Origin: Luzula sylvatica
Taxonomy: Eukaryota; Streptophyta; Magnoliopsida; Poales; Juncaceae
Assembly (NCBI GenBank): GCA_946800325.1
Contig: OX326958.1
Coordinates: 11,232,001 to 11,296,000 of the forward strand
Direction: 5' to 3'
Length of the DNA: 64,000 bases
Shown here: positions 47,351 to 59,500 of the stretch, in pieces
Layout: each line of letters starts with the position of its first letter
Numbering within the stretch: the first letter of the stretch is position 1
Translations under genes and position numbers: made by a program
The notes under the pieces: model-generated
What the model was told of the DNA's origin: nothing
The model's database searches: none
What the model saw: only the letters and a program-made list of their open reading frames with translations

Positions 47351-47479
47351 ATACAAACCAATAAAAAATAACAACACTGAGAAGTTCAAAACACAGAGAA
47401 TTACAACACTGAGAATTCAAACATGAAGGATTCATGAGGACGAATAGCTTGAAGCAATCAAAGAAGGAAAGGAAGGTTT

Positions 47480-47565
47480 TTTGAGCTGAACCATCCATGG
47501 AGCTGAACCATCTGTGGAGCTGAACCATCTGTGGAAGAGGAGCTGAACCATCCGTGGTGCTGTAG
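47480..47565 (+). repeat. Short tandem repeat GAGCTGAACCATC
   Basis: Four copies of GAGCTGAACCATC followed by CATG/TGTG/CGTG variants, 18-24 bases apart, just upstream of the LINE remnant. Confidence 0.85.
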
Positions 47566-47622
47566 CAAGAAACTTGAAGATCTCTCCAAATCCGCTAAGT
47601 TCATCTTTCTCTTTTTAATATG

Positions 47623-48932
47623 ACTTCTAAGCAAACTTATGTTCATGCCCTACAAAAGCAAATAGATCAAAATTGGACATTATTAACTAATAAGAATCAA
47701 ATTCAATCTAAAAGCAAAAATCAAAATGAAAATCCAACAAAAAATGCTTTAGATGTTTATCAAGTAGTCATTACAGAAATGCGTGTAGTGATCCAATAAG
47801 ATGTCTAAGGTGTTATAAATTAGGTCATATACAAAAATATTGCTATACCAAATTGACACAAAATAAAATACCTGATTTCAAAAAGCACAATCAACAAACA
47901 CTTCCCATGGATAAAGAAACCTATAAATCAAATGAAAACAAAAGGAAACAATTTAATGAGAATGTTGAGTCAAGTCATCATTTTACAGTTAATTTATCAA
48001 AAAAATTTACAGAAAATAATTCAATACTAATTACCAAAGAAATACTATTAGAGGAATTACCTGATATTTACTGTAATCCAATTGATCTAAAAAAAATAAT
48101 TGAACCTATCGGTACACTGATCTCAGTAGGATCCTACATGCCAACAAAGATCATTCAAGGGTTAAAACTGTCTATTAATTGCAAATTAAATACACAAATT
48201 CCAAAATCAATAAAAATAATAGATGATGATAATATCACTATATTACCTATTCGGGAAATTCAAAACTTACAAAGTTCTTCTAATCCAATAAAAAATCTCT
48301 CAGAAAACATCATTGAGCCAATTATAAGAAAGGGGAAACACATGGGAAAACATCAAAAACTTCAAAAGGCAAGGATGCCAATTAAAAACACAAATAGAAA
48401 GAGAAAGATTAAAACAATTAAAATATGGAAGAAAAAGAAAATTACTAATACTTTTTGGAGATTTAAGAGGAAAATAGATATCATATCTAATCATCCAGTA
48501 AAAAGTACTAGTGAAAACACAAATGTAAATAAGGATATCATCATTAAAAATGTGAATCAAAAGCCTTCTGGAAAGGTATTAATCATTAGGCAGGAAGGTG
48601 GAATGGAGTTAATTCATATTTCTTATGCACAAGCTTCTAAACAAATCTTATTTCCTCTTTTCAAAGAAATTTATACTCCATATAAAAGGCAACAAATAAT
48701 CTCAAATCAGATAAAATCCCTTCTCAACACTAAAATATCACTTGCAATTCAGTTCACAAAAAAATGTCTTTCAATAGTTTCTAATCAAAACACACATCCT
48801 GAGAGTAAATCTCTCAGTGATACACTTGTGATTGAAAATAATCCTCAAAGTAATGATGAGTACACATTAGTACCTTATCATAATAGCAATATAGAATATC
48901 ATGATAATAACCCTAATTTTTCTCTAATATGA
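47623..48932 (+). pseudogene. LINE ORF1-like protein with zinc knuckle
   Basis: An ATG at 47623 opens a frame (MTSKQTYVHALQKQ) that hits a stop at about 47800. A neighbouring frame continues with CSDPIRCLRCYKLGHIQKYC, containing a C-x2-C-x4-H-x4-C knuckle and the CxDPIRC context usual in L1 ORF1. It stays open through a long Lys/Asn/Ile-rich region to a TGA at 48930-48932. A single frameshift near 47765 separates the parts. In the family this protein binds the element RNA. The stop overlaps an ATG (ATGA, 48929-48932) opening a short downstream frame. Confidence 0.7.
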
Positions 48933-49107
48933 TATATCCTGATAGAATTCATTCAACTAGTCCAGATCAATTTATAAAGTCAACATCTAGGGACTCAGTT
49001 TCTTCTAGTATTTATAGTGAGGATGGAATTGGTAATATAAGTAAAGATAGCTCACAGTGTCAAAAGGGTACAAATGAAACTGAATTTTTAACAGAACTTA
49101 ATACAAT

Positions 49108-50774
49108 TGCATATTAATGATTATACAAGTGAATTTATGGATTTTGTAAATAACATGCAATTAATTGATCTACCATTAAAGGGAATGTTACTTACTTGGC
49201 AAAATTCAGTCTCAAAAACAAGATTAGATAGAATATTAATTGATAAAAATTGGATAGCTAATTACCCTAATTCACAACTAACACCATGAGTAAACACTTC
49301 TTCAGATCATATTCCACTACTTTATGAGGCAAACACAAATTATCCAATTTATAATGGATTTAAATTTTAATCAAAATGGTTATATATAGAAGAATTTCAA
49401 AAACTAATAAAATCACATTTAACTAATAGAAAATGTAATACTTTAAATGATTTTTATTTAAAAATACAGGAAATGAATCACACTTTAACAGAATTAAATA
49501 AGAAAATGAGAATAAAATATAATTTATATACTGAAAACTGTAAAAAAACAATTTTATGGGCAGAAAAAATGGAAGATATAAGATCGATTATCAAGTTGAA
49601 AAATGGTTAAAACTAAAAGCTAAATTAAGAATTGAAACAATATTAGCCTTAAACAAAATTTATTGGAAACAAAGGTCTAAATTCAATTGGATTAAATTTG
49701 GTGATGCAAATACAAATTTTTTTCATCTACATGCAACCATTAAAAAATCAAATTCTATGATAGCTATAATTAAAGATAACAATGGTACTGAATATAGAGA
49801 TCATAAAAATAAATCAAGATTATTTTTCTCTTTTTATAGATATTTAATGGGAAAAGAAAATTTAAATAATAAAGAATTTGGAAATATTAATGTTGAAAAA
49901 TTATATGAAAAAGATTAAACAGTTTTAACTGATCTGGATTCTCCATTCGCAATGGAAGAATTAAAACAATCTATTAAAGAATGGAAAAATAATAAGAGTT
50001 CAGGTCCAGATGGACTAATTGGTGAATTTTTTAAAAATAATTTTGAACTTATCAAAACTGAACTTCTGGATTTATTTAATAATGATGCAAAAAATGGTTT
50101 ATATAAATTTAACACATCTTTTATTACTTTAATCCCTAAAAAAGAAGATGCCACAGAACCTAAAGACTATAGGCCAATTAGTCTAATATCAAGGGTTCAA
50201 AGAATTTTTTCAAAAATATTATCAAATAGAATTAGTATTAATATAAATCAAATGATATCAAAAAATCAATTGGGATTTTTAAAAGGAAGAAATATTGCAG
50301 AAAATTATGTTTATGCTAGGGAAGTATTATGTTTAGCACAAAGGAAAAAAATACCCTTAATTGTTTTAAAACTTGATATACACAAAGCTTTTGATAGTGT
50401 GACATGGAACAAATTTTATAATGGAAATTAGGGGTTTTGGAACAAATTTTATAAATTGGGTTAACAAATCTGTCCTGCCAGGAACAACTAGAGTAATCTT
50501 AAATGGCAGTCCTGGTAAATTTATACACATCAAAAGAGGGTTAAAACAAGGTGATCCTACATCTACACATCTTTTCTTATTAATAATGGATGTATTGTCT
50601 AAATTATTAGAAAATCTAAGTGATAGAAATTTCATTATAAAAACAATAAATAATATTTATACAAGCTTGTTTCATGCAGATGATTCTATGTTATTTATCA
50701 AACCTAATTTTAATAATATTAAGAGAATTAAATTTATCTTAAATTTATTTGGACAAGAGTCAAGATTAAGATAA
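49108..50774 (+). pseudogene. LINE ORF2 remnant: endonuclease end and reverse transcriptase
   Basis: Starts mid-endonuclease: FMDFVNNMQLIDLPLKG, then LTWQN and RLDRILIDKNW, the family's C-terminal endonuclease motifs. A stop follows, then a frameshift. From 49556 the connecting region reads KFNWIKFGDANTNFFH, with an in-frame TAA at 49916-49918. Reverse-transcriptase motifs follow: PKDYRPISLIS, LDIHKAFDS (from 50372), a frameshift near 50425, GLKQGDP (about 50540) and HADD in place of the usual YADD (about 50673). The frame ends at 50774; the thumb and C-terminal region are absent. Not functional. Confidence 0.88.
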
Positions 50775-50775
50775 T

Positions 50776-51244
50776 TAATACATTACCTTTTCTCTAATTT
50801 GATTACTTTTAATAAATTAATAAATATATTACATAGAAAATACAATGCAAAAATGCACATTTACATAACTGAAATTTAAGTATTATTATTTTATTTTTTA
50901 AAATTGAAATTATAAGAATCCCATATAATACCAAGTAGGTTATATTTGTGTTTTATTTCAAACCAATTTAATATTGAATTTTTCAAAAAAATAGTTGAAA
51001 CGAAAAAACAGTTTATCTATAAAAAAAATAAAGAAGCACTTAAACTTACAAACATATATTGAATATTCTTGTTATTTTTAATAATTTAAAATTAAAAAAA
51101 TCATATAATATGATATATTTATTTTTGCTGAATTACATTTTGATATTAGATGCATTTTAAATCATTAAAGAAAGTATAAATATTAGATAATTAATGATGT
51201 GTAATGGATACATATGTCAAATAGTTTATCATTGTGTGAAATAT
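50776..51244. other. AT-rich transition between LINE and satellite
   Basis: No repeat monomer or gene recognised. It gives way at about 51245 to the first recognisable satellite monomer. Confidence 0.5.
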
Positions 51245-54200
51245 CTGCTGACACATGCAAATTTCCATGTTTTAAATTTTTTTGCAAAAATGCAAAAAGT
51301 GAAGTCTTACACCTTCAAAAATAGCAATTATCATATTTTTCTAAAAATGTCAAAATTGATATAAAAATGTGAGAAATATTTGATTTTCATGTTTTCCTTA
51401 GAAAACCTACAAAATTGAACACCGAGACATGCAAATTTCTATTTATTAATTAAAAAAATTTGAAACAAAATATTCAAAATGTGAAGTCTGACACTTTCAA
51501 AAAAATCATGTATCATATTTTTCTGAAAAAAAAATGAATGTCTAAAACGAACAAAATCCTTAATTTGCGTGTCTTCCTAGCAAAAAACTGATAAATTGAA
51601 GACAAACACATGCGAATTTCAATTTTTTTTTCAAATATTTTTCAAAAATGCTAAAAGTGAAGTCTAACACCATCAAACATAGAAATTATCATATTTTTCT
51701 AAAAAATGTCAAAATTGATATATAAAACGTGAAAAATATTTAATTTTCACGTTTTCCTTAAAAACCTCCAAAATTGAAGACTAAGACATGCAAATATTTA
51801 TTTTTTATTTCAAAACAATTGAAAAAAAATGCAAAAAATGAACTCTAACACCTTCAAAAAAACTAATTATCATATTTTTCTGAAAATGCCAAAATTAATG
51901 TCTAAAACGAACAAAATTCTTAATCTTCATGTTTTCCTTAAAAAACTCCAAAATTGAAGACTAACACATGGAAATTTCTATTTTATCAATTTTTTTTCCA
52001 AAAATGCAAAAAAAGAAACTCCAAAATTGAAGACTAACACCTTCAAAAATATCAATTAACATATTTATCTAAAAAAAATGCTAAAATTTATGTCTATACC
52101 CTGAAAAATATTTAATTTTCATATTTTCCTTAGAGAAACTCCAAAATTGAAGACTAACACATGCAAATTTCTATTTTTTATTTAACAAAAAAATGAAAAC
52201 AAAATGCAAAGAGTAAAGTCTAACACCTTAAAAAAATCAATTATCATGATTTCTGAAAATGAAAAAATGAATGTCTAAAACAAACAAAATACTTAATTTT
52301 CATGTTTTCCTAATAAAATAACTCATAAATAGAAGACTAACACATGTGAATTTCCATTTTTCAAAATTTTTGCAAAAAATGCAAAAAAGTGAAGTCTTAC
52401 ACCTTCAAAAATAGCAATTATAATTTTTTTCTAAAAAAGTCAAAGTTGATATAAAAAATATGAGAAATATTTAATTTCCACGTTTTCCTAAGAAAACCTA
52501 CAAAATTGAAGACTGAGACGTGCAAATTTCTATTTTTTTATTTCAAAACATTTTAAACAAAATATTCAAAAGTGAAGTCTAACACCTTCAAAAAAATTAT
52601 TTATCATATTTTTTGAAAAATCAAAAATGAATGTCTAAAACGAACAAAATATTTAATTTTTATGTTTTCCTAAGAAAAAATTCATAAATTGAGGACTAAC
52701 ACATGCAAATTTCTATTTTTTTCAAATATTTTGCAAAAATGCAAAAAGTGAAGTCTAACACCTTGAAAAATAGCAATTATCATATTTTTCTAAAGAATGT
52801 CAAAATTGATATCTAAAACGGGAAAAATATTTAATTTTCGCGTTTTCCTTAGAAAACCTCCAAAATTGAAGACTAAGATATACAAATTTTTATTTTTTAT
52901 TTCAAAAGAATTGAAAAAAATATATGCAAAAAGTGAAGTCTAACACCTTCAAAAAAATTATTTATCATGTTTTCTGAAAATGCCAAAATGAATGTCTAAA
53001 ACAAAGAAAATACTTAATTTTCATGTTTTCCAAATAAAAAACTTATAATAGAAGACTAACACATGCGAATTTCTATTTTTCAAAGTTTTTGCAAAAAATG
53101 CAAAAAGTGAAGTCTCACACCTTCAAAAATAGCACTTAGCATATTTTTCTACAAAATATCAAAGTTGATACAAAAAATGTGTGAAAAATTTAATTTCCAT
53201 GTTTTCCTTAGAAAACCTACAAAATTGAAGACTGAGACATGCAAATTTCTATTTTTATTTCAAAACATTTTAAAGAAAATATTCAAAAAGTGAAGTCTAA
53301 CACCATAAAAAAATCATTTATCATATTCTTCTGAAAAAGAAAATATGAATGTCTAAAACAAACAAAATATTCAATTTTAAAGTTTTCCTAACAAAAAACT
53401 CATAAATTGAAGACTAACACATGCAAATTTCAATTTTTTTCAAATATTTTACAAATATGCGAAAAGTGAAGTCTAACTCCTTGAAAAATAGGAATTATCA
53501 TATTTTTCTAAAAAATTTCAAAATTGATATCTAAAACGTGAACAATATTTAATTTTCACGTTTTCCTTAGAAAACCTCCAAAATTGAAGACTAAGACATG
53601 CACATTTTTACTTATTATTTCAAAAGAATTGAAAAAAATATGCAAAATGTGAAGTCTAACACCTTCAAAAGAACCAATTGTCATGTTTCCTGAAAATGCC
53701 AAAATGAATGTCTAAAACAAACAAAATACTTAATTTTCATGTTTTCCTAATAAAAAACTCATAAATGGAATACTAACACATGTGAATTTCCATTTTTCTA
53801 AATTTTTGCAAAAAATACAAAAAGTGAAGTCTCACACCTTCAAAAATTGCAATTATAATATTTTTCTAAAAAATGTCAAAGTTGATATAAAAAATGTGAG
53901 AAATATTTAATTTCCATGATTTCCTTAGAAAACCTACAAAATCGAAGACCGAGACATGCAAATTTCTATTTTTTTTATTTCAAAACATTTTAAAACAAAA
54001 TATTCAAAAAGTGAAGTCTAACACCTTGAAAAATAGCAATTATCATATTTTTCTAAAGAATATCAAAATTGATATCTAAAACGTGAGAATATTTAATTTT
54101 CACGTTTTCCTTAGAAAACCTCCAAAATAGAAGACTAAGATATGCAAATTTTTATTTTTTATTTCAAAAGAATTGAAAAAAATATTCAAAAAGTGAAGTC

Positions 54201-56530
54201 TAACACCCTAAAAAAAAATCAATTATCATGTTTTCTGAAAATGCCAAAATGAATGTCTAAAAAAAAGATAATACTTAATTTTCATGTTTTCCTAACAAAA
54301 ATCTCATAAATTGAAGACTAACACATGCAAATTTCTATTTTTTTTTTATTTTTTTGCAGAAATGCTAAAAGTGAAGTCTTACACCTTTCAAAAATAGCAA
54401 TTAGAATATTTTCCTAAAAAAAATGCCAAAATTGATATAAAAACATGAGAAATATTTAATTTTCATGTTTTCCTTAGAAATCCTACAAAATTGAAGACTG
54501 AGACTTGCAAATTTCTATTTGTTATTTCAAAAAATTTGAAGCAAAATATTCATAAAATGAAGTCTAACACCTTAAAAAAAAATCATTTATCATATTTTTT
54601 CTGAAAAAGCAAAAATGAGTGTTTAAAAACAAACTACTTAATTTTCATGTTTTCGTAACAAAAAACTCATAAATTGAAGACTAACAAATGCAAATTTATA
54701 TTTTTTTCAAATATTTTTTTCAAAAATGCAAAAAGTGAAGTCTTACACCTTAAAAAAATAGCAATATCAAATTTTCCTAAAAAATATCAAAATTGATATA
54801 AAAAACATGAGAAATATTTAATTTTCATGTTTTTCATAGAAAACCTACAAAATTGAAGACTGAGACATGCAAATTTCTAATTTTTATTTCAAATTTTTTG
54901 AAATAAAATATTCAAAAAGTGAAGGCTAACCCCTTCAAAAAAATCATTTATCATATTTTTCTGAAAAAGAAAAAAATAAATGTCTCGAACGAACAAAATA
55001 CATAATTTTCATCTTTTCCTAACAAAAAACTCATAAATTGAAGACTAACATAGGCAATTTCTGTTTTTTTCAAAATTTTTGCAAAAAATGAAATAAGTGA
55101 AGTCTCACACCTTTAAAAATAGCTATTGTCATATTTTTTTAAAAAATGTCAAAATTGAAATAAAAGCATGAGAAGTATTTAATTTTCATGTTTTCCATAG
55201 ATAACCTAAATAATTGAAGACCGAGACATGCAAATTTTTATTTTGTATTTCAAAAAATTTGAAACAAAATATTCGAAAAGTGAAGTCTAACACCTTAAAA
55301 AAAATCTTTTATCATATTTTTCTGAGGAGCAAAAATGAACGTTTAAAACAAACAAAATAATTAATGTTCATGTTTTCTTAACAAAAAAAATCATAATTTG
55401 AAGACTGACACAAGCGATTTTTTTTTTCAAATATTTTGCAAAATTTGAAAAAGTGAAGTCTAACACCTTCAAAAATAGAAGTTATCATATTTTTCTAAAA
55501 AATGTCAAAATTGATATCTAAAACGTAAAAGAATATTTAATTTTCATGTTTTTCGTAGAAAACTTCCAAAATTGAAGACTAAGACATGCAAATTTCTATT
55601 TTTTGTTTCAAATTTTATGAAAACAAATAAGCCAAAAGTGAAGTATAACACCTTAAAAAAAATAATTATCCTATTTTTCTGAAAATACCAAAATTAATGT
55701 CTAAAATAAAAAAAATACTTAATCTTCTTGTTTTCTGAAGACTAGCATATGCGCATTTCCATTTTTTCAATTTTTTTGCAGAAATGCAAAAACTGAAAGT
55801 CTAACACCAATTAACATATTTATCTAAACAAATGTCAAAGTTGATCTCTAAACCGTGAACAATATTTAATTTTCATTATTCCTTAGAAAAACTCCAGAAT
55901 TGAAGACTAACACATTAAAATTTCTATTTTTTATTTAAAAAAAAATGAAAACAAATTCAAAAAGTTAAGTCTAACACCTTCAAAATAATCAATTATCATG
56001 TTTTCGGAAAATGCTAAAATGAATGTCTAATACAAACAAAATACATAATTTTCATGTTATCCTAACAAAAAACTCATAAATTGAAGACTAACGTATGCCA
56101 ATTTCTATTTTTTCAAAACTTTTGCAAAAATGCAAAAAGTGAAGTCTTGCACCTTTAAAAAATAGCAACTATCATATTTTTCTGAAAAATGTCAAAATTG
56201 ATATAAAAAACAAGCGAAATATTTAATTTTCATTTTTCCTTAGAAAACCTATAATATTGAAGACTGAGATATTCAAATTTCTATTTTTTATTTAAAAAAA
56301 TTTGAAACAAAATATTCAAAAAGTCTAACACCTTCAAAAAAATCATTTATCATTTTTTCTGAAAAAGGAAAAATGAATATCTCAAACAAATTTCAATTCT
56401 TAATTGAAGACTAACACATGCGAATTTCTATTTTTTTCAAATATTTATCTTGTTTTCCTAACAAAAAATTTATAAATCGAAGACTAACACATGCGAATTT
56501 CTATTTTTTTCAAATATTTTCCAAATTTTC
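51245..56530. repeat. Satellite family 1, ~178 bp monomers, about 29-30 copies
   Basis: Monomers share GAAGACTAACACATGCAAATT, AAAAAGTGAAGTCTAACACC, TTATCATATTTTTCT and TTAATTTTCATGTTTTCCT in fixed order. At least three monomer types alternate, told apart before and after the anchor: CCTACAAAATTGAAGACTGAGAC, CTCATAAATTGAAGACTAACAC and CCTCCAAAATTGAAGACTAAGAC. Same-type CCTAC anchors at 52508, 53228 and 53944 are 720 and 716 bases apart (four monomers), so part is a higher-order repeat. Between 56390 and 56530 units are shortened and scrambled before family 2. Non-coding. Confidence 0.93.
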
Positions 56531-59500
56531 ATTTCGTACTCAAAATACTCCGTAATTGAAGACTAACACAGACAAATTTCAATTCTTTCAAAAATTTCTT
56601 AAAAATGCAAAAACTGAAGTCTAACACTTTAAAAAATTTCTTAAAAATTCAATTAAGACATTTTAAAAAAAAATGCTAAAATTAAAGTATAACACAAGCA
56701 AAATACTCAGTTTTCATGTCGTGCTCATAATATTCCGTAATTGAAAACTAACACACACAAATTTTATTTTTTTCAAAATTTTCTTAAATATGCAAAACAG
56801 AAGTGTAACCCCTTCAAAAAATTCAATTAAGATATTTTGTCAAAAATGTTAAAATTGAGGAATAACACAAGCAAAATACTCAATTTTCATGTCATACTCA
56901 AAATACTCTGTAATTGAAGACTAACACACAAAAATTTCAATTTCTTCAAATATTTCTTAAAAATGCGAAAACTGAAGTCTAACATTACCTTCAAAAAATT
57001 CAATTATGATATTTTTTTATAATGTTAAAATTGAAATGTAACACAAGCAAAATACTCAATTTTCATGTCGTACTAAAAATACTCCGTAATTAAAGACTAA
57101 CACACACAAATTTCAATTTTTTCCAAAATTTCTTAAAATGAAAAAAATAGAGGTCTAAAACTTTAAAAAAATGCAATAAAGATATTTTTTTAAAAAGTTT
57201 AAAATTGGAGTATAATAACAAGCAAAATACTCAATTTTCATGTCGTACTCAGAATAGTCCATAATTGAATACTAACACACACAAATTTCAATTATTTCTA
57301 AAAATTCTTCAAAATGCAAAAACTTGTCTAACACGTTCAAAAAATTCAATGAAGATATTTTTTTTTAAAAATGTTAAAATTTAAGTGTAACACAAGTAAA
57401 ATATTCAATTTTCATGCCGTACTCAAAATACTCCAAAACTGAAGACTAACATACACAAATTTCATTTTTTTTCAAAAATTTCTTAAAAATGCAAAAATTG
57501 AAGTCTAGCACCTTCAAAAAATTCAATTAAGGTATATTTTTTTAAAAAATGGTAAAATTGAAGTGTAACACAAGCAAAATACTCAGTTTTCACGTCGTAC
57601 TCGAAATACTCCGTAATTGAAGACTAACACACACAAATTTCAATTATTTCTAAAAATTCTTCAAAATGCAAAAACTTGTCTAACACCTTCAAAAAATTCA
57701 ATGAAGATATTTTTTTTTAAAAATGTTAAAATTTAAGTGTAACACAAGCAAAATATTCAATTTTCATGTCGTACTCAAAATACTCCATAATTGAAGACTA
57801 ACACACACAAATTTCATTTTTTTCAAAATTTTCTTAAAAATAGAAAAACTGAAGTCTTAACACCTTAAAAAAATTTCAAATTGAAATGTAACACAAGCAA
57901 AATACTCAATTTTGATGTCGTACTCAAAATACTCTGTAATTGAAGACTAAGACAAACAAATTTCAATTTTTTTAAAAATTTCTTAAAAATTCAAAAACTG
58001 AAGTCTAACCACCTTCAAAAAAATTCAATTAAGATATTTTTTTAAAGAATGTTAGAATTGAAGTGTAACACAAGCAAAATACTCAATTTTAATGTCGTAC
58101 TCAAAATACTCCGTAATTCAAGACTAACACACAAAAATTTCTTAAAAATGCGAAAACAGAAGTCTTCACCATAAAAAAAATTCAATTAAGATATTTTGTA
58201 GAAAATGTTCAAATTGAAGTGTAACACAAGCAAAATACTCAATTTTCATGTCGTACTCAAAATACTCCGTAATTGAAGACTAACACACACAAATTTCAAT
58301 TTTTTTAAAACTTTCTTAGAAGTGCAAAAACTGAAGTCTAACACATTCAAAAAATTCAATGAAGATATTTTTTTATGAAATGTTAAAATTGAAGTGTAAT
58401 ACAAGAAAAATACTCAATTTTCATGTCGTACTCAAAATACTCCGTAATTGAAGACTAACACACACAAATTTCAATTTTTTTTCCAAAATTTCTTAAAAAT
58501 GGAATAACAGAAGTCTAACATCTTAAAAAAATTCAATTAATATATTTTCCAAAAAATGTTAAAATTGAAGTATAACACAAGCAAAATACTCAATTTTCAT
58601 GTCGTACTCAAAATTCTCCGTATTTGAAGACTAACGCACACAAAATTCATTTTTTCGAAAATTTTCTTTGAAATACAAAAACTGAACTTTAACACCTTAA
58701 AAAAAAAAATTCAATAAAGATTTTTTTTAAAAAAATTGTAAAATTGAAGTGTACACTAGCAAAATACTCAATTTTTATGTCGTACTCAAAATACTCCGTA
58801 ATTGAAGAATAACACATACAAATTTCTTGTTTTTCAAAAATTACTTAAAAATGCAAAAACTAAAGTCTAAAACCTTGAAAAAAATTCAATTATGATATTT
58901 TTAAAATTTTTTTTAAAACTGAAGTGTAAGAAAAGCAAAATACTCAATTTCCATGTCATACTCAAAATACTCCGTAAATGAAGACTAACACATACAAATT
59001 TCTTGTTTTTCAAAAATTACTTAAAAATGCAAAAACTGAAGTCTAACACCATCAAAAAATTCAATTAATATGTATTTTTTAAATGTTAAAATTGACGTGT
59101 AAGACAAGCAAAATACTCAATTTTGATGTCGTACTCAAAATACTCCATAATTGAAGACTAACACGCACAAATTTCAATTTTTTTAAAAATTTCTTATAAA
59201 TGCAAAAATTGAAGTCTAACACATTAAAAAAATTCAATTAAGGTATTTTTTAAAAAAATGTTAGAATTGAAGTGTAACACAAGCAAAATACTAAATTTTC
59301 ATGTCGTACTCAAAATACTCCGTAATTAAAGACTAGCACACACAAATTTAAATTCTTTCAAAAATTTAATAAAATACAAAAACTGAAGTCTAACACCTTC
59401 AAAAAATTCAAATAATATATTTTGAAAAAAAAATGTTAAAATTGAAATATAGCACAAGCAAAATACTCAATTTTCATGTCTTACTCAAAATACTTTGTAA

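Larger units (their letters stand above)
47600..50775 (+). mobile_element. Broken L1-type LINE retrotransposon
   Basis: Order on the plus strand is a zinc-knuckle ORF1, the end of an endonuclease, then reverse transcriptase motifs, as in L1-type plant LINEs. Most of the endonuclease and everything after reverse-transcriptase motif C are missing, and stops and frameshifts are present. No poly(A) tail or target duplication was found. Coding parts are unusually AT-rich. Confidence 0.85.
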
